Positions 24,990 through 33,098 of a DNA stretch of 64,000 bases are shown here, in pieces; the stretch's first letter is position 1, and the number at the start of each line of letters is the position of its first letter. The stretch is from NCBI GenBank assembly GCA_003244255.1, contig QHCD01000029.1, positions 1 through 64,000 on the forward strand, read 5' to 3'. The translations under genes were made by a program, and so were the position numbers. Origin of the DNA: Pseudonocardiales bacterium. Its GTDB lineage: Bacteria > Actinomycetota > Actinomycetes > Mycobacteriales > QHCD01. Below the pieces are notes generated by a model. That model worked only from the letters and a program-made list of their open reading frames with translations. It searched no databases and was not told where the DNA came from.

Positions 24990-26966
24990 ATGGCAACGCC
25001 GGCAGGCTTCGCGAACAAGGTCGCGTTCATCTGGAAGATCGCGGACAAGCTACGAGGCAACCTCAAGCCGCACGAGTACGGCTCGGTCATGCTGCCGACG
25101 CTGGTGCTGTTCCGTCTCGACGCGGTGCTGGAGCCGACCAAGCCGGCCGTCCTCGCCCGCGCGCAGGGCCTCGACCTCAACAGCGCAACGGCTGACCCGT
25201 TGCTGCGTCGTGCGGCCGGCGGCCTGCCGTTCTACAACACGAGCCCGCTGTCGATGAAGACGATGCTCTCGGACGACAAGAACATCGCCGCGCAGCTGCT
25301 GACCTATGTGGCCGGATTCAGCCCGGCCGCGGCCGAGGTGCTCGACGCGTTCGGTTACCAGCAGACTGTCATGAAGCTGGACAAGGCCCGCGTGCTCTAC
25401 GCGGTGCTGGGCGACTTCGCCGACGTCGACCTGCATCCGGACGTCGTATCGAACGAGGCGATGGGCTACATCTTCGAAGAGCTGCTGCGGAAGTTCTCGG
25501 AGATGAGCAACGAGACCGCGGGTGAGCATTACACGCCGCGCGAGGTCATCCGGCTCATGGTGGCCCTGCTGTTCCAGGAGGACGACGACGCGCTGACCGG
25601 CAAGGCGCCAGTGCGCACCGTTTACGACCCCGCGGCCGGCACCGGCGGAATGCTCACCATCGCCGAGCAGCGGCTGCGCGAATACAACGCCGACGCCACG
25701 GTCGAGGTGTCCGGCCAGGAGCTGAATCCCGAGACGTGGGCGATCGCCCGCTCGGAGCTGATGATGAAGGGCGTCGATCCGGAGCGGATGGCGCCGGGCA
25801 ACTCGCTGGTCGACGACGCGTTCCGCGGAACGCGCTTCGACTACCTGCTCGCGAATCCGCCGTACGGAGTGGACTGGAAGGCCTACGCCGACCCGATCCG
25901 GGCCGAGGCGCTGACCGCGGCCGAGTCCAACCGCTTCCATGCCGGGCTGCCGCGCATCAGCGACGGCTCGCTGCTGTTCCTGCAGCACATGATCAGCAAG
26001 ATGAAGCCGGTCTCGGCTGCAGGTGGTGGGTCGCGGTTGGCGATCGTGCTCTCCGGCTCGCCGCTGTTCTCCGGCGGCGCCGGCTCTGGGGAGTCCGAGA
26101 TCCGCCGCTGGATCATCGAGAACGACCTGCTCGAGGGCATCGTCGGGCTGCCGGATCAGATGTTCTACAACACCGGCATCTCGACCTACGTGTGGATCGT
26201 GACCAACCGCAAGCCGGCAATGCGGGCCGGGACGGTGACGCTCGTCGACGCCCGCGAGCTGGGCACGAAGATGCGGAAGGCCCTCGGCGACAAGCGCAAG
26301 GAACTCACGGCTGCGGCGATCGAGGGGATCAGCCGGCTGTTCCGCGATGCGGTCGAACTCGACGGGTCGGACGCGCGGGTGAAAGTGATGCGCAACGAGG
26401 ACTTCGGCTTCGCGCGTCTCACCGTCGAGCGTCCGATGCGTCGGGTGTGGCGGGTCGATGAGACGACGACCGCGGCGCTCGCACCGGAGCTGGCAGATGC
26501 GGTCGCGCCGCTGCTCGGCCAGTCGTGGTCTGAGGAGAAGCAGGCCAGGATCGCGGCGTCGGCATGCGGGCTGAGCACGAACCAGATCACTGCGGTGGTG
26601 AAAGCGATCGCGGTCTACGACGGCGATGCGGAGCCGATCAGAGCCAGGAAGGGTGCTGGCTACGAGCCTGATCCCGACCTGCGCGACCAGGAGAACATTC
26701 CGCTGCCATCGGGGTATCTGCAGATGGACGAGCGCGCTCAGCTGAACGTGGTGCGCGCGGCGGCCGAGAAGCACCTGGTCGAGGAGATCCACCCCTACGT
26801 GCCGGACGCCTGGATCGACCACGACAAGACCCGCATCGGCTACGAGATCCCCTTCACCCGGCAGTTCTACGTCTACACACCGCCCCGCCCAGTCGCCGAG
26901 ATCCGAGCCGAGATCGACGCCCTGGAACAGCAGATCCAGCAATGGATGACCGGGCTGGCGACATGA
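24990..26966 (+). CDS. hsdM: Type I restriction-modification DNA methyltransferase subunit M
   Basis: A 658-aa protein. The N-terminal helical HsdM domain (FANKVAFIWKIADKLRGNLK) is followed by the N6-adenine methyltransferase core: SAM motif DPAAGTGGML at about residue 212 and catalytic NPPYGVDW at about 287. A long C-terminal region (residues 480-658) includes a possible coiled coil at the end (PVAEIRAEIDALEQQI). The start at ATG 24990 follows GGAGGACGAAGG. Its stop overlaps the hsdS ATG (ATGA). It methylates the host recognition site and is part of the nuclease complex. Confidence 0.93.
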   Translation: MATPAGFANKVAFIWKIADKLRGNLKPHEYGSVMLPTLVLFRLDAVLEPTKPAVLARAQGLDLNSATADPLLRRAAGGLPFYNTSPLSMKTMLSDDKNIAAQLLTYVAGFSPAAAEVLDAFGYQQTVMKLDKARVLYAVLGDFADVDLHPDVVSNEAMGYIFEELLRKFSEMSNETAGEHYTPREVIRLMVALLFQEDDDALTGKAPVRTVYDPAAGTGGMLTIAEQRLREYNADATVEVSGQELNPETWAIARSELMMKGVDPERMAPGNSLVDDAFRGTRFDYLLANPPYGVDWKAYADPIRAEALTAAESNRFHAGLPRISDGSLLFLQHMISKMKPVSAAGGGSRLAIVLSGSPLFSGGAGSGESEIRRWIIENDLLEGIVGLPDQMFYNTGISTYVWIVTNRKPAMRAGTVTLVDARELGTKMRKALGDKRKELTAAAIEGISRLFRDAVELDGSDARVKVMRNEDFGFARLTVERPMRRVWRVDETTTAALAPELADAVAPLLGQSWSEEKQARIAASACGLSTNQITAVVKAIAVYDGDAEPIRARKGAGYEPDPDLRDQENIPLPSGYLQMDERAQLNVVRAAAEKHLVEEIHPYVPDAWIDHDKTRIGYEIPFTRQFYVYTPPRPVAEIRAEIDALEQQIQQWMTGLAT

Positions 26967-28165
26967 CAGCGGCTACCCACACTCGGCTCGGACGTCTAGT
27001 TACCACCCGCAGCGGCGACATGCCGGGCGAAGTTCTGGACGAGGCTGGTGCGTTCGATATCTACGGCGCTGGCGGGGTTATGGGGCGCACAAACACGGCG
27101 AACGTGGCACCGCCCGATGTTTTGGTGGGCAGGGTCGGGACCGTGGGGTCGGTGCAGGTTCTCGCGCGTCCTGCCTGGGCTACCGACAACACCATCATCG
27201 TCGCGCCCACGTTGGATTGCGAATCACGTTGGTTGGGATACGTGCTCATTAGCCACGATCTTCGAAACGAGGCGTCTCTCACCGCGCAGCCGTTGCTCAC
27301 GGCGACGGCAGTACGAGACATCCGCGTTTCCGTCGTTCCAATCGAGACGCAGCGGCGGATTGCTGACTTCCTCGACGACCAGGTCGCTCGCATCGACAAC
27401 ATCATCGCCGCCCGCCACACGCAGATCGGTCAGCTTGAGCACTCGCGAATCGATGCGGCCTGGCGAGCGCTCGTCGGTGATGCTGTGGAAGGCGAGAGGA
27501 AGCCGAGCGGCACCGCATGGCTGGGAGCAGTTCCTGCAGACTGGCCGTTCACGACCGTGCATTCTGCATACGACGTCGTGCTCGGAAAGATGCTCGACGA
27601 ACGCAAGTTCACGGGCGCCTACACGCTGCCGTACCTTCGGAACACCAACGTGCAGTGGGATTCGATCACGACCGATGACCTGAAGTTGATGGACATCGAG
27701 CCCAAGGAGTACGACCGCTTCACAGTCCGCGACGGAGATCTGTTGATCTGTGAGGGCGGGCAACCGGGGCGTTCAGCGATCTGGTACGGGTCGGTGTCAC
27801 CCATTGGATTTCAGAAGGCGCTGCACCGTGCTCGCGGACGCCAAGGCAACGATGTCCGCTGGTTGCAAGCGTTCCTTCGAGTGGCCGTCGCGTTGTCTGT
27901 CTTCACGATCGAATTTGGACAAGCAACGATTGGCCACCTGACCGGTGAACAGTTGCGTAGCCTTCGCCTGCCGTTGCCCCCTGTCGCGCTGCAGCACGTA
28001 CTCGCGGATCGGCTGGAGGCCGAGCTTTCGAACCTGACCGATGGTCAGCAACTCTTGCGAAGCTCCGTCGATCGGTCGGCCGAACTGAAGCGGGCGTTGA
28101 TCACGGCGGCGGTGACGGGAGAGTTTGATGTCTCGACTGCCGACGGCTCGCGGCTTCCCATCTGA
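26963..28165 (+). CDS. hsdS: Type I restriction-modification specificity subunit S
   Basis: A 400-aa protein with two target-recognition halves, each ending in a conserved helix. The first half ends PIETQRRIADFLDDQVARID and the second VALQHVLADRLEAELSNL. The second recognition domain begins PADWPFTTVHSAYDVVLGKM. The first recognition domain is about 130 residues, short for the family, so its start may have been trimmed or recombined. ATG 26963 overlaps the hsdM stop. It gives the complex its DNA sequence specificity. Confidence 0.88.
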   Translation: MTAATHTRLGRLVTTRSGDMPGEVLDEAGAFDIYGAGGVMGRTNTANVAPPDVLVGRVGTVGSVQVLARPAWATDNTIIVAPTLDCESRWLGYVLISHDLRNEASLTAQPLLTATAVRDIRVSVVPIETQRRIADFLDDQVARIDNIIAARHTQIGQLEHSRIDAAWRALVGDAVEGERKPSGTAWLGAVPADWPFTTVHSAYDVVLGKMLDERKFTGAYTLPYLRNTNVQWDSITTDDLKLMDIEPKEYDRFTVRDGDLLICEGGQPGRSAIWYGSVSPIGFQKALHRARGRQGNDVRWLQAFLRVAVALSVFTIEFGQATIGHLTGEQLRSLRLPLPPVALQHVLADRLEAELSNLTDGQQLLRSSVDRSAELKRALITAAVTGEFDVSTADGSRLPI

Positions 28166-28256
28166 GTTGCACCCGGTGGCTCCGGCGCAATCGAAGGAAG
28201 AAACCAGTCCGAATCCGGTGCTGGTCGGTCCGGTAAACGGGTCGTATCATCGGAGC

Positions 28257-28532
28257 ATGGCTACCATCCCGCTGACTGACGCCAAGGCTCGGCTCAACGA
28301 GCTCGTCGAGGAGACTGCGCGCACCCACGAACGCACCACCATCACCCGGCACGGCCGCCCCGCGGTAGTGCTCATCGCCGTTGAGGACCTTGAGGCGATG
28401 GAGGAGACCTTGTTCTGGCAGGCCCAGCCAACTGTGCACGAAGACATCGAATCCGGCCGGGTTGCGACCCCGGCCGAGCTACACGACGAAGCCGATGTCC
28501 GGCGTCGCTACGGCGTCGGTAGCGGTCGGTGA
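28257..28532 (+). CDS. Phd/YefM-family antitoxin
   Basis: A 91-aa antitoxin: ATIPLTDAKARLNELVEETA, TTITRHGRPAVVLIAVEDLE, then an acidic tail (PAELHDEADVRRRYG). It stands 91 bases after hsdS and directly before a RelE-type toxin whose GTG follows its TGA without a gap. Same strand as the restriction genes, so likely co-transcribed with or embedded in that operon. Confidence 0.85.
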   Translation: MATIPLTDAKARLNELVEETARTHERTTITRHGRPAVVLIAVEDLEAMEETLFWQAQPTVHEDIESGRVATPAELHDEADVRRRYGVGSGR

Positions 28533-28823
28533 GTGGTCGGCACAGAAGGCGGCCAGCCTGCCTGGACCGTCCGGCTTACTCCCTCGGCGATACGTGACCT
28601 CGACGCGACTCCACCTCGCGTGGCGCCGGCGATCATCGAGTTCCTGTACGGCCCGTTGGTCGAGAATCCGTTACGGATCGGCGAGCCGCTGCGAGACGAC
28701 CTCGCCGGCTCGTTCGGTGCCCGGCGCGGGTCCTATCGGGTGTTGTACGACGTCGACGAAGATCACCGGGAGGTCCGAGTTTTCCGAATAGCCTCCCGGT
28801 CAACGTCCTATCGGCGCCGGTGA
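28533..28823 (+). CDS. RelE/ParE-family toxin
   Basis: A 96-aa protein with the RelE fold: WTVRLTPSAIRDLDATPPRV, NPLRIGEPLRDDLAGSFGAR and RGSYRVLYDVDEDHREVRVF. The conserved basic residues (R in GARRGSYRVLY) typical of ribosome-dependent mRNA interferases are present. GTG 28533 follows the antitoxin TGA immediately. No lesions. Confidence 0.85.
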   Translation: MVGTEGGQPAWTVRLTPSAIRDLDATPPRVAPAIIEFLYGPLVENPLRIGEPLRDDLAGSFGARRGSYRVLYDVDEDHREVRVFRIASRSTSYRRR

Positions 28824-28877
28824 CGGAGCGCGGCTATAGCGCAATACAACGAGCCGACGCTGGCATACAATGACGGC

Positions 28878-29186
28878 ATGACATCCAACGACTACAGAAT
28901 GACGGTGAGCCGGAACGGGCAGGTGTCGATCCCGGCTGCGGTCCGCGCGCGATGGCGTGCCGACGATGGCGTCCTTGCCGACAAGGTCGTCGTGGTGGAC
29001 ATGGGCGACTACGTCGTGATCGGCCCAGCGTTGAAAGATCCGGTCCGCCAGCTGCGCGGCGTACTGGCCGGCCGTGGCCCGTCGTCCGACGAGATGCGCC
29101 GGCAGGCCCGCGAGGAGGATGCCGAGTACGAGGCGAAACGTGAGGCCCAGCGGAAAGAGATGCATAAGAGTCCGCGCAGCGCGTGA
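28878..29186 (+). CDS. AbrB/MazE-like antitoxin
   Basis: A 102-aa protein whose first 50 residues form a swapped-hairpin AbrB domain: RMTVSRNGQVSIPAAVRARW, then ADKVVVVDMGDYVVIGP. A charged helix follows (DEMRRQAREEDAEYEAKREA). Its TGA overlaps the GTG of a PIN toxin (GTGA). Third toxin-antitoxin type in this operon-like run. Confidence 0.8.
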   Translation: MTSNDYRMTVSRNGQVSIPAAVRARWRADDGVLADKVVVVDMGDYVVIGPALKDPVRQLRGVLAGRGPSSDEMRRQAREEDAEYEAKREAQRKEMHKSPRSA

Positions 29187-29617
29187 CCGTCCTCGACGCT
29201 TACGCAGTCCTCGCATATCTGCGAAACGAGCTCGCGGCGCGGGATGTCGGACCGGTGCTTGTGAGCGGGGACTGCCTCGTGACCGCGACGTGCGTCGCCG
29301 AGGTGACGGACCAGATGGTTCGTCTCCATAACGTGGACGCGCGAACGGCAGCGTCCTATCTGGCTCAGCTCCCGCTGCGCGACGCGGTGCCGCTCGACGC
29401 CGCGCTTGGAGCTAGTGCGGGTCAGCTTCGCGCCCGCCATTATCACCGCACGCGACGGTCGGTCAGCATGGCCGATTGTGTGAGCGCCGCGGCTGCTCAC
29501 CAGCTGGATGAACCGCTTGCCACGTCCGACCCGGCCTTGCTCGACATGTGTCACGACGAGGGGATCAGCACCATCGTTCTGCCTGGATCGGACGGCTCGG
29601 TGTGGACAGCGCCATGA
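29183..29617 (+). CDS. PIN-domain toxin partner of AbrB-like antitoxin
   Basis: A 144-aa PIN protein with all catalytic acids: TVLDAYAVLAYL (Asp), TCVAEVTDQM (Glu), SMADCVSAAAA (Asp), ATSDPALLD (Asp). Starts at GTG 29183, overlapping the antitoxin stop. It ends 17 bases before the truncated hsdR copy, so this pair once stood directly in front of a restriction subunit gene, as the other phd-vapC pair still does. Confidence 0.82.
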   Translation: MTVLDAYAVLAYLRNELAARDVGPVLVSGDCLVTATCVAEVTDQMVRLHNVDARTAASYLAQLPLRDAVPLDAALGASAGQLRARHYHRTRRSVSMADCVSAAAAHQLDEPLATSDPALLDMCHDEGISTIVLPGSDGSVWTAP

Positions 29618-29633
29618 GATCCGGGAGGATCCG

Positions 29634-30138
29634 ATGATGGCAAAGGTGACGTCCGAGGCGGCGTTCGAGGATGCGATCGAGGCGCATCTGCTGGCCCACG
29701 GCTGGCGGCAAGGCAGCGCGGCCAGCTATGACCGGACGTTCGGGCTCGATCCGTCCGAGCTGGTTGCCTTCCTCGAAGCGTCGCAGCCAGAGGAGTGGGA
29801 GCAGCTGACCCAGCGGCTTGGTGGCGTCCAGACCGCGGGGGAACGCATCTCGAAGTACGTCGCCGACCAGCTCACCCAGCGGGGCACGATCGAGGTGCTG
29901 CGCGGCGTCACGAAGATGAACGGTGTTCGTTCCGGCTGGCGTTCTTCGCCCCGGCGAACGGCCTGACCGTCTCCCTCTGGGAGCGGTACCGGGCGAACCG
30001 GCTCACGGTCGTGCGGCAGCTGCGCCACAGCGAGTCGAACCCGTCCGACCCGCTAGACATGACGCTGTTCGTCAACGGCATTCCGACCGCGACGGCCGAG
30101 CTGAAGAACCCGCTCACCTAGCAGAGCGTCGCCCACGA
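29634..30138 (+). pseudogene. hsdR N-terminal remnant (second, truncated copy)
   Basis: GGGAGG at 29623-29628 precedes two ATGs (29634, 29637). The product begins VTSEAAFEDAIEAHLLAHGW and matches the first about 165 residues of the intact HsdR at 33.1 kb at high similarity. One base is missing near 29927 (MNGV then SFRLAFFAPANGLTVSLWER in another frame). A TAG at 30119-30121 replaces the first of two Gln codons, and the match ends near 30138 at an alcohol dehydrogenase fragment. Three separate lesions: frameshift, nonsense, truncation. Confidence 0.85.
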
Positions 30139-30702
30139 TCGAGCACCCCACCGACGCGATCATCCGCATGTCCGCCACCTGCGTGTGCGGGTCAGACCTG
30201 TGGGACTACCGCGGCATCAACCCCGTCAGCCAACCCACCCCGATAGGCCACGAATACGTCGGCATCGCCGAAGAAGTCGGCTCCGAGGTCACCACGATCA
30301 AGCCCGGCCAGTTCGTCATCGGCTCGTTCTTCGCCTCCGACAACACCTGCGAAATCTGCCAGGCCGGCTACCAGACCAACTGCATTCACCGCGAGTACGT
30401 CGGCGCCAACGGCGCCCAGGCCCAGCACCTGCGGGTGCCGCTCGCCGACGGAACGCTGGTTGCCACACCCGAGCTCCCGGACTCCGACTTAGTGCCGTCG
30501 CTGCTGGCCGCCTCCGACGTGCTGGGCACCGGCTGGTTCGGCGCCGTCGCCGCCAACGTCCAACCCGGCAACACCGTCGCCGTCGTCGGTGCGGCGCGGT
30601 CGGCCTGCTCGCCGTCAAGCAGCTCGGCGCCTCGACCTGGTCGCCGAGGGATACAAGGCGATGGACGAACGGCGTGCCATCAAGGCGCTGCTACAGCCCT
30701 GA
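30139..30702 (+). pseudogene. Zinc-dependent alcohol dehydrogenase, internally deleted
   Basis: Begins mid-domain at IEHPTDAIIRMSATCVCGSD (catalytic zinc Cys), then IGHEYVGIAEEVGSEV and the structural-zinc segment CEICQAGYQTNC. Near 30590 the Rossmann glycine motif is broken (VAVVG then a shifted frame). About 200 codons are missing before a surviving C-terminal tail, DLVAEGYKAMDERRAIKALL, with TGA at 30700-30702. N-terminus also lost. Confidence 0.75.
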
Positions 30703-31159
30703 CCGACGGGCTGACGCGACACGGCTAGGCGGCGGCTAGGCGCCGACGATCGACCCGGGAACCTTCGAGGACCTGTCAGCGGGGCGACACGATTTCGGCA
30801 TGACCACCATGACCGTCGCCTCGGTATCGTGGTCGCCGTGCTGTTCGTCGTCCAACATCCACCGGCACGCCGTGGAAGCGGCCCACCGTGGACGAAGTCC
30901 AACGGCTTTCCACGCTGGACCCGGACCGCATCGCCGAAGGCGCCTGGCAGCTGAACGCACAGCGGGACCGATCGGAGCTCGTCCTCGACGCTCTCAGCCA
31001 GCAGTATCAATAGTTCCAGACAGCCCTGGCGCCAAACCAACCGTGTCTCGGTCACGGATCCGCTCGCGGACCGGACTTCAGCGTCAGGACGGACCTGCCC
31101 GGGGAGGTGCCCACGATCGCTCATGTGCTGGTCGCAGCCAGACTCATCTGTTGTGATGG
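30703..31159. other. Region without a recognised gene
   Basis: About 460 bases between the dehydrogenase remnant and the next gene. A short plus-strand frame (30888-31013) would read VDEVQRLSTLDPDRIAEGAW and end QLNAQ...LSQQYQ. It has protein-like composition but no start or family that I recognise, so it may be another gene scrap. Confidence 0.4.
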
Positions 31160-31753
31160 GTGGCCATGGACGCTGTGAGTTGGTCGGCCACCTTCGCTGG
31201 CATCAGTGCGCTCGCCGCGATCGTTACGGCCGGCATCGCCGGATGGTCTTTGGGGGGCAGCCGCAAAGATAGTCGAGACCGTACCCGGCCCTTGGTTGTC
31301 GCCTCGCTGAGGAAGGGCCCGACGATGTCACATGGTGTCTCGTATCTCGTCATCGAGAACGCTGGGCAGTCGGTCGCGCGCAACGTCGAGGTGAGCTTCG
31401 ACCCACCCCTGCCGGACTACGAGACCACCAATGATGGTCAACCGGCTGTCGTCGCCCCTGTCCTGCGGAAGCGATATGGGAGCCCCATCACGATGATTGC
31501 CCCCGGGCAGCGGCTGAAGAACGTTTACTCCTACATCGCGATGGGAGTCAACGGCAACGTCGAACCAGTCCCTGACCAAGTCACCATCTTGGTTCGCTAC
31601 ATCGACGACCACCGTCGGCGCTACGAAGACTCATTCCCGCTGGACCGCGAAGTACTTGGTCTAGAGACGCAAAGCAACCCGGGTGACACTAACGAGCCCG
31701 TGGCACGTCAGAACAAGGCGCTGGAGGCCATCGTCTGGGAACTCTGGGAGTAG
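31160..31753 (+). CDS. Unrecognised membrane-anchored protein
   Basis: A 197-aa protein with one N-terminal membrane segment (TFAGISALAAIVTAGIAGWS) followed by a basic patch, then a soluble beta-rich domain (VSYLVIENAGQSVARNVEVS; QVTILVRYIDDHRRRYEDSF). Such small proteins with one helix and an Ig-like domain are common and unassigned. GTG 31160 or ATG 31166 can be the start. The frame is intact. No functional partner is evident. Confidence 0.6.
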   Translation: MAMDAVSWSATFAGISALAAIVTAGIAGWSLGGSRKDSRDRTRPLVVASLRKGPTMSHGVSYLVIENAGQSVARNVEVSFDPPLPDYETTNDGQPAVVAPVLRKRYGSPITMIAPGQRLKNVYSYIAMGVNGNVEPVPDQVTILVRYIDDHRRRYEDSFPLDREVLGLETQSNPGDTNEPVARQNKALEAIVWELWE

Positions 31754-31801
31754 GGGCAGGGCACGCTGAATGGCCGATTGAGGATCGTCTGCGAGATGAC
31801 C

Positions 31802-32158
31802 TTACTGCCCGAAGGAGTAGCGCAGATCGGCGTTGATCAACCGGTTGAGGCGCTTCCGCAGGTGCCCAAGTAGGGCGTCATCGGGTATCGGTTCTTCGAC
31901 GAGGAGGGTCCAGCGCAAGTCCGTGCCTTCACGGCCGGGCGGGAGGTCGAAGCGGACCACCGCATCAGATCGCTTGATCCAGAGCGACGACCAGACCACG
32001 AGTCCGGGCTTGTCGCTTTGCATGACGCGCGGCCGGACCTCATCGTCCAGCAGGTGCAGCCACGGTCGCGCTCCGGCGCGGTCGGGCTGAGTGAGGGCCT
32101 CGAAGACGACCGAAGGTGGCGCCGGCTGATTGCGCTTCCTACTGCCGGCCTCGATCAT
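31802..32158 (-). CDS. SRPBCC/START-like hydrophobic-ligand domain protein (probable)
   Basis: From ATG 32158 the product is 118 aa: APPSVVFEALTQPDRAGARP, then KPGLVVWSSLWIKRSDAVVR, TDLRWTLLVEEPIPDDALLG and RLNRLINADLRYSFGQ. This matches a family of SRPBCC-like helix-grip proteins, ligand unknown. The open frame continues to 32260 with MTVSGKWRSAVIAIWRDGRP. Since a diverged copy of that leader occurs 103 bases further upstream, it is probably duplicated leader rather than protein. Confidence 0.6.
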   Translation of the reverse strand: MIEAGSRKRNQPAPPSVVFEALTQPDRAGARPWLHLLDDEVRPRVMQSDKPGLVVWSSLWIKRSDAVVRFDLPPGREGTDLRWTLLVEEPIPDDALLGHLRKRLNRLINADLRYSFGQ

Positions 32159-32200
32159 TATCGGAATCCTAAGCCCCGTACCGGGTCGACGACCCTCTGC

Positions 32201-32365
32201 TGGACGGCCGTCGCGCCAGATTGCGATGACAGCACTACGCCACTTACCGCTGACAGTCACATGTCGCCGGGACCGACCTGACGTCAGGAAAACGATCGTC
32301 TGCGGGACATCCGACGCGCCAGATAGCGCTCATAGAACTACGCCACTTACCGCTGACGGTCACAA
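32201..32365. repeat. Imperfect direct repeat, 103-base period
   Basis: Copies at 32201-32262 and 32304-32365 share ACTACGCCACTTACCGCTGA, GCGCCAGAT and flanking bases. They cover the leader of the SRPBCC-like gene, read on the minus strand. Confidence 0.6.
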
Positions 32366-32421
32366 CCATCGTCCTGCCCAGATCGGAACGGCACGAACTG
32401 GGGAACCGGGCCAGCGCCAGG

Positions 32422-32439
32422 CGTATCACGGGTGATACG
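32422..32439. promoter_or_regulatory. Perfect operator-like palindrome of phd-vapC-hsdR
   Basis: CGTATCAC-GG-GTGATACG ends nine bases before the Phd ATG at 32449. It is positioned to control the antitoxin, its toxin and the coupled hsdR gene together. Confidence 0.6.
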
Positions 32440-32448
32440 GTCGAAACC

Positions 32449-32685
32449 ATGAGCGAGGCGACTGTGCGCGAGTTGCGGAACCAGGGCGGACGGGTGCTCG
32501 ACCGGGTGGTGTCCGGCGAGCGGGTGACGATCACTCGCGACGGTAAGCCGGTGGCACGGCTGGAGCCAGTGGGCCGTGATCGCCTGACCGCGGCGGCGCT
32601 GGTTGCACGCTTCGGGCGGCTTCCACAGATGGATCCGCATCGGTTGCGAGAGGACGTCGACGCGATCGTCGACCAGCGATTGTGA
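32449..32685 (+). CDS. Phd-family antitoxin upstream of hsdR
   Basis: A 78-aa antitoxin: EATVRELRNQGGRVLDRVVS, GERVTITRDGKPVARLEPVG, with a C-terminal toxin-binding tail (MDPHRLREDVDAIVDQRL). Its stop overlaps the toxin GTG (GTGA). The upstream palindrome suggests autoregulation. It is a paralogue of the pair at 24.3 kb. Confidence 0.85.
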   Translation: MSEATVRELRNQGGRVLDRVVSGERVTITRDGKPVARLEPVGRDRLTAAALVARFGRLPQMDPHRLREDVDAIVDQRL

Positions 32686-33098
32686 CGACGGACGCGGTCG
32701 GGGTGCTGGACACCAGCGCGATCGTCCTGCTCGAACGCCTCGAACCGGATCACCTACCGGCTTCGCCGGTGATCACAGCAGTCACGCTCGCGGAACTGTC
32801 CCTCGGCCCGCTGGCGACCGACGAGGCCACCGAACGCGCAACGCGCCAGGCGCGCCTGCAGGAGGTCGAGAACGCCTTCGACCCCCTGCCGTTCGACGCG
32901 CCCTCCGCGCGCGCGTTCGGCCGGGTCGCCGCCCAGCTGCGCAGCGCCGGCCGCCAGTTTCGGCCCAGGGTCTTCGACGCCCTCATCGCCGCCACCGCTG
33001 TCGCCAACGAGCTGCCCGTGTACACCTGCAACCCGCGCGATTTCGCCGGTATAGCCGAGCTGGCTGTCGTCTCGATCCCGCACCCAGACCCACCGTGA
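32682..33098 (+). CDS. VapC-like PIN toxin coupled to hsdR
   Basis: A 138-aa PIN toxin with complete acidic set: VGVLDTSAIV (Asp), AVTLAELSLG (Glu), RVFDALIAATAV (Asp), NPRDF (Asp). GTG 32682 overlaps the antitoxin stop. Its own TGA at 33096-33098 overlaps the GTG start of hsdR, so antitoxin, toxin and restriction subunit are read from one message by successive GTGA re-initiation. Confidence 0.85.
   Translation: MTTDAVGVLDTSAIVLLERLEPDHLPASPVITAVTLAELSLGPLATDEATERATRQARLQEVENAFDPLPFDAPSARAFGRVAAQLRSAGRQFRPRVFDALIAATAVANELPVYTCNPRDFAGIAELAVVSIPHPDPP

Noticed and set aside
25050-26942. A 630-codon open frame antisense to hsdM
   Set aside because: High-GC third-position bias opens antisense frames; the sense frame carries all methyltransferase motifs and the antisense product looks like no protein family.
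30888-31013. A 41-codon gene
   Set aside because: Composition is protein-like, but there is no ribosome-binding site, family match or clear start; left as a possible scrap.
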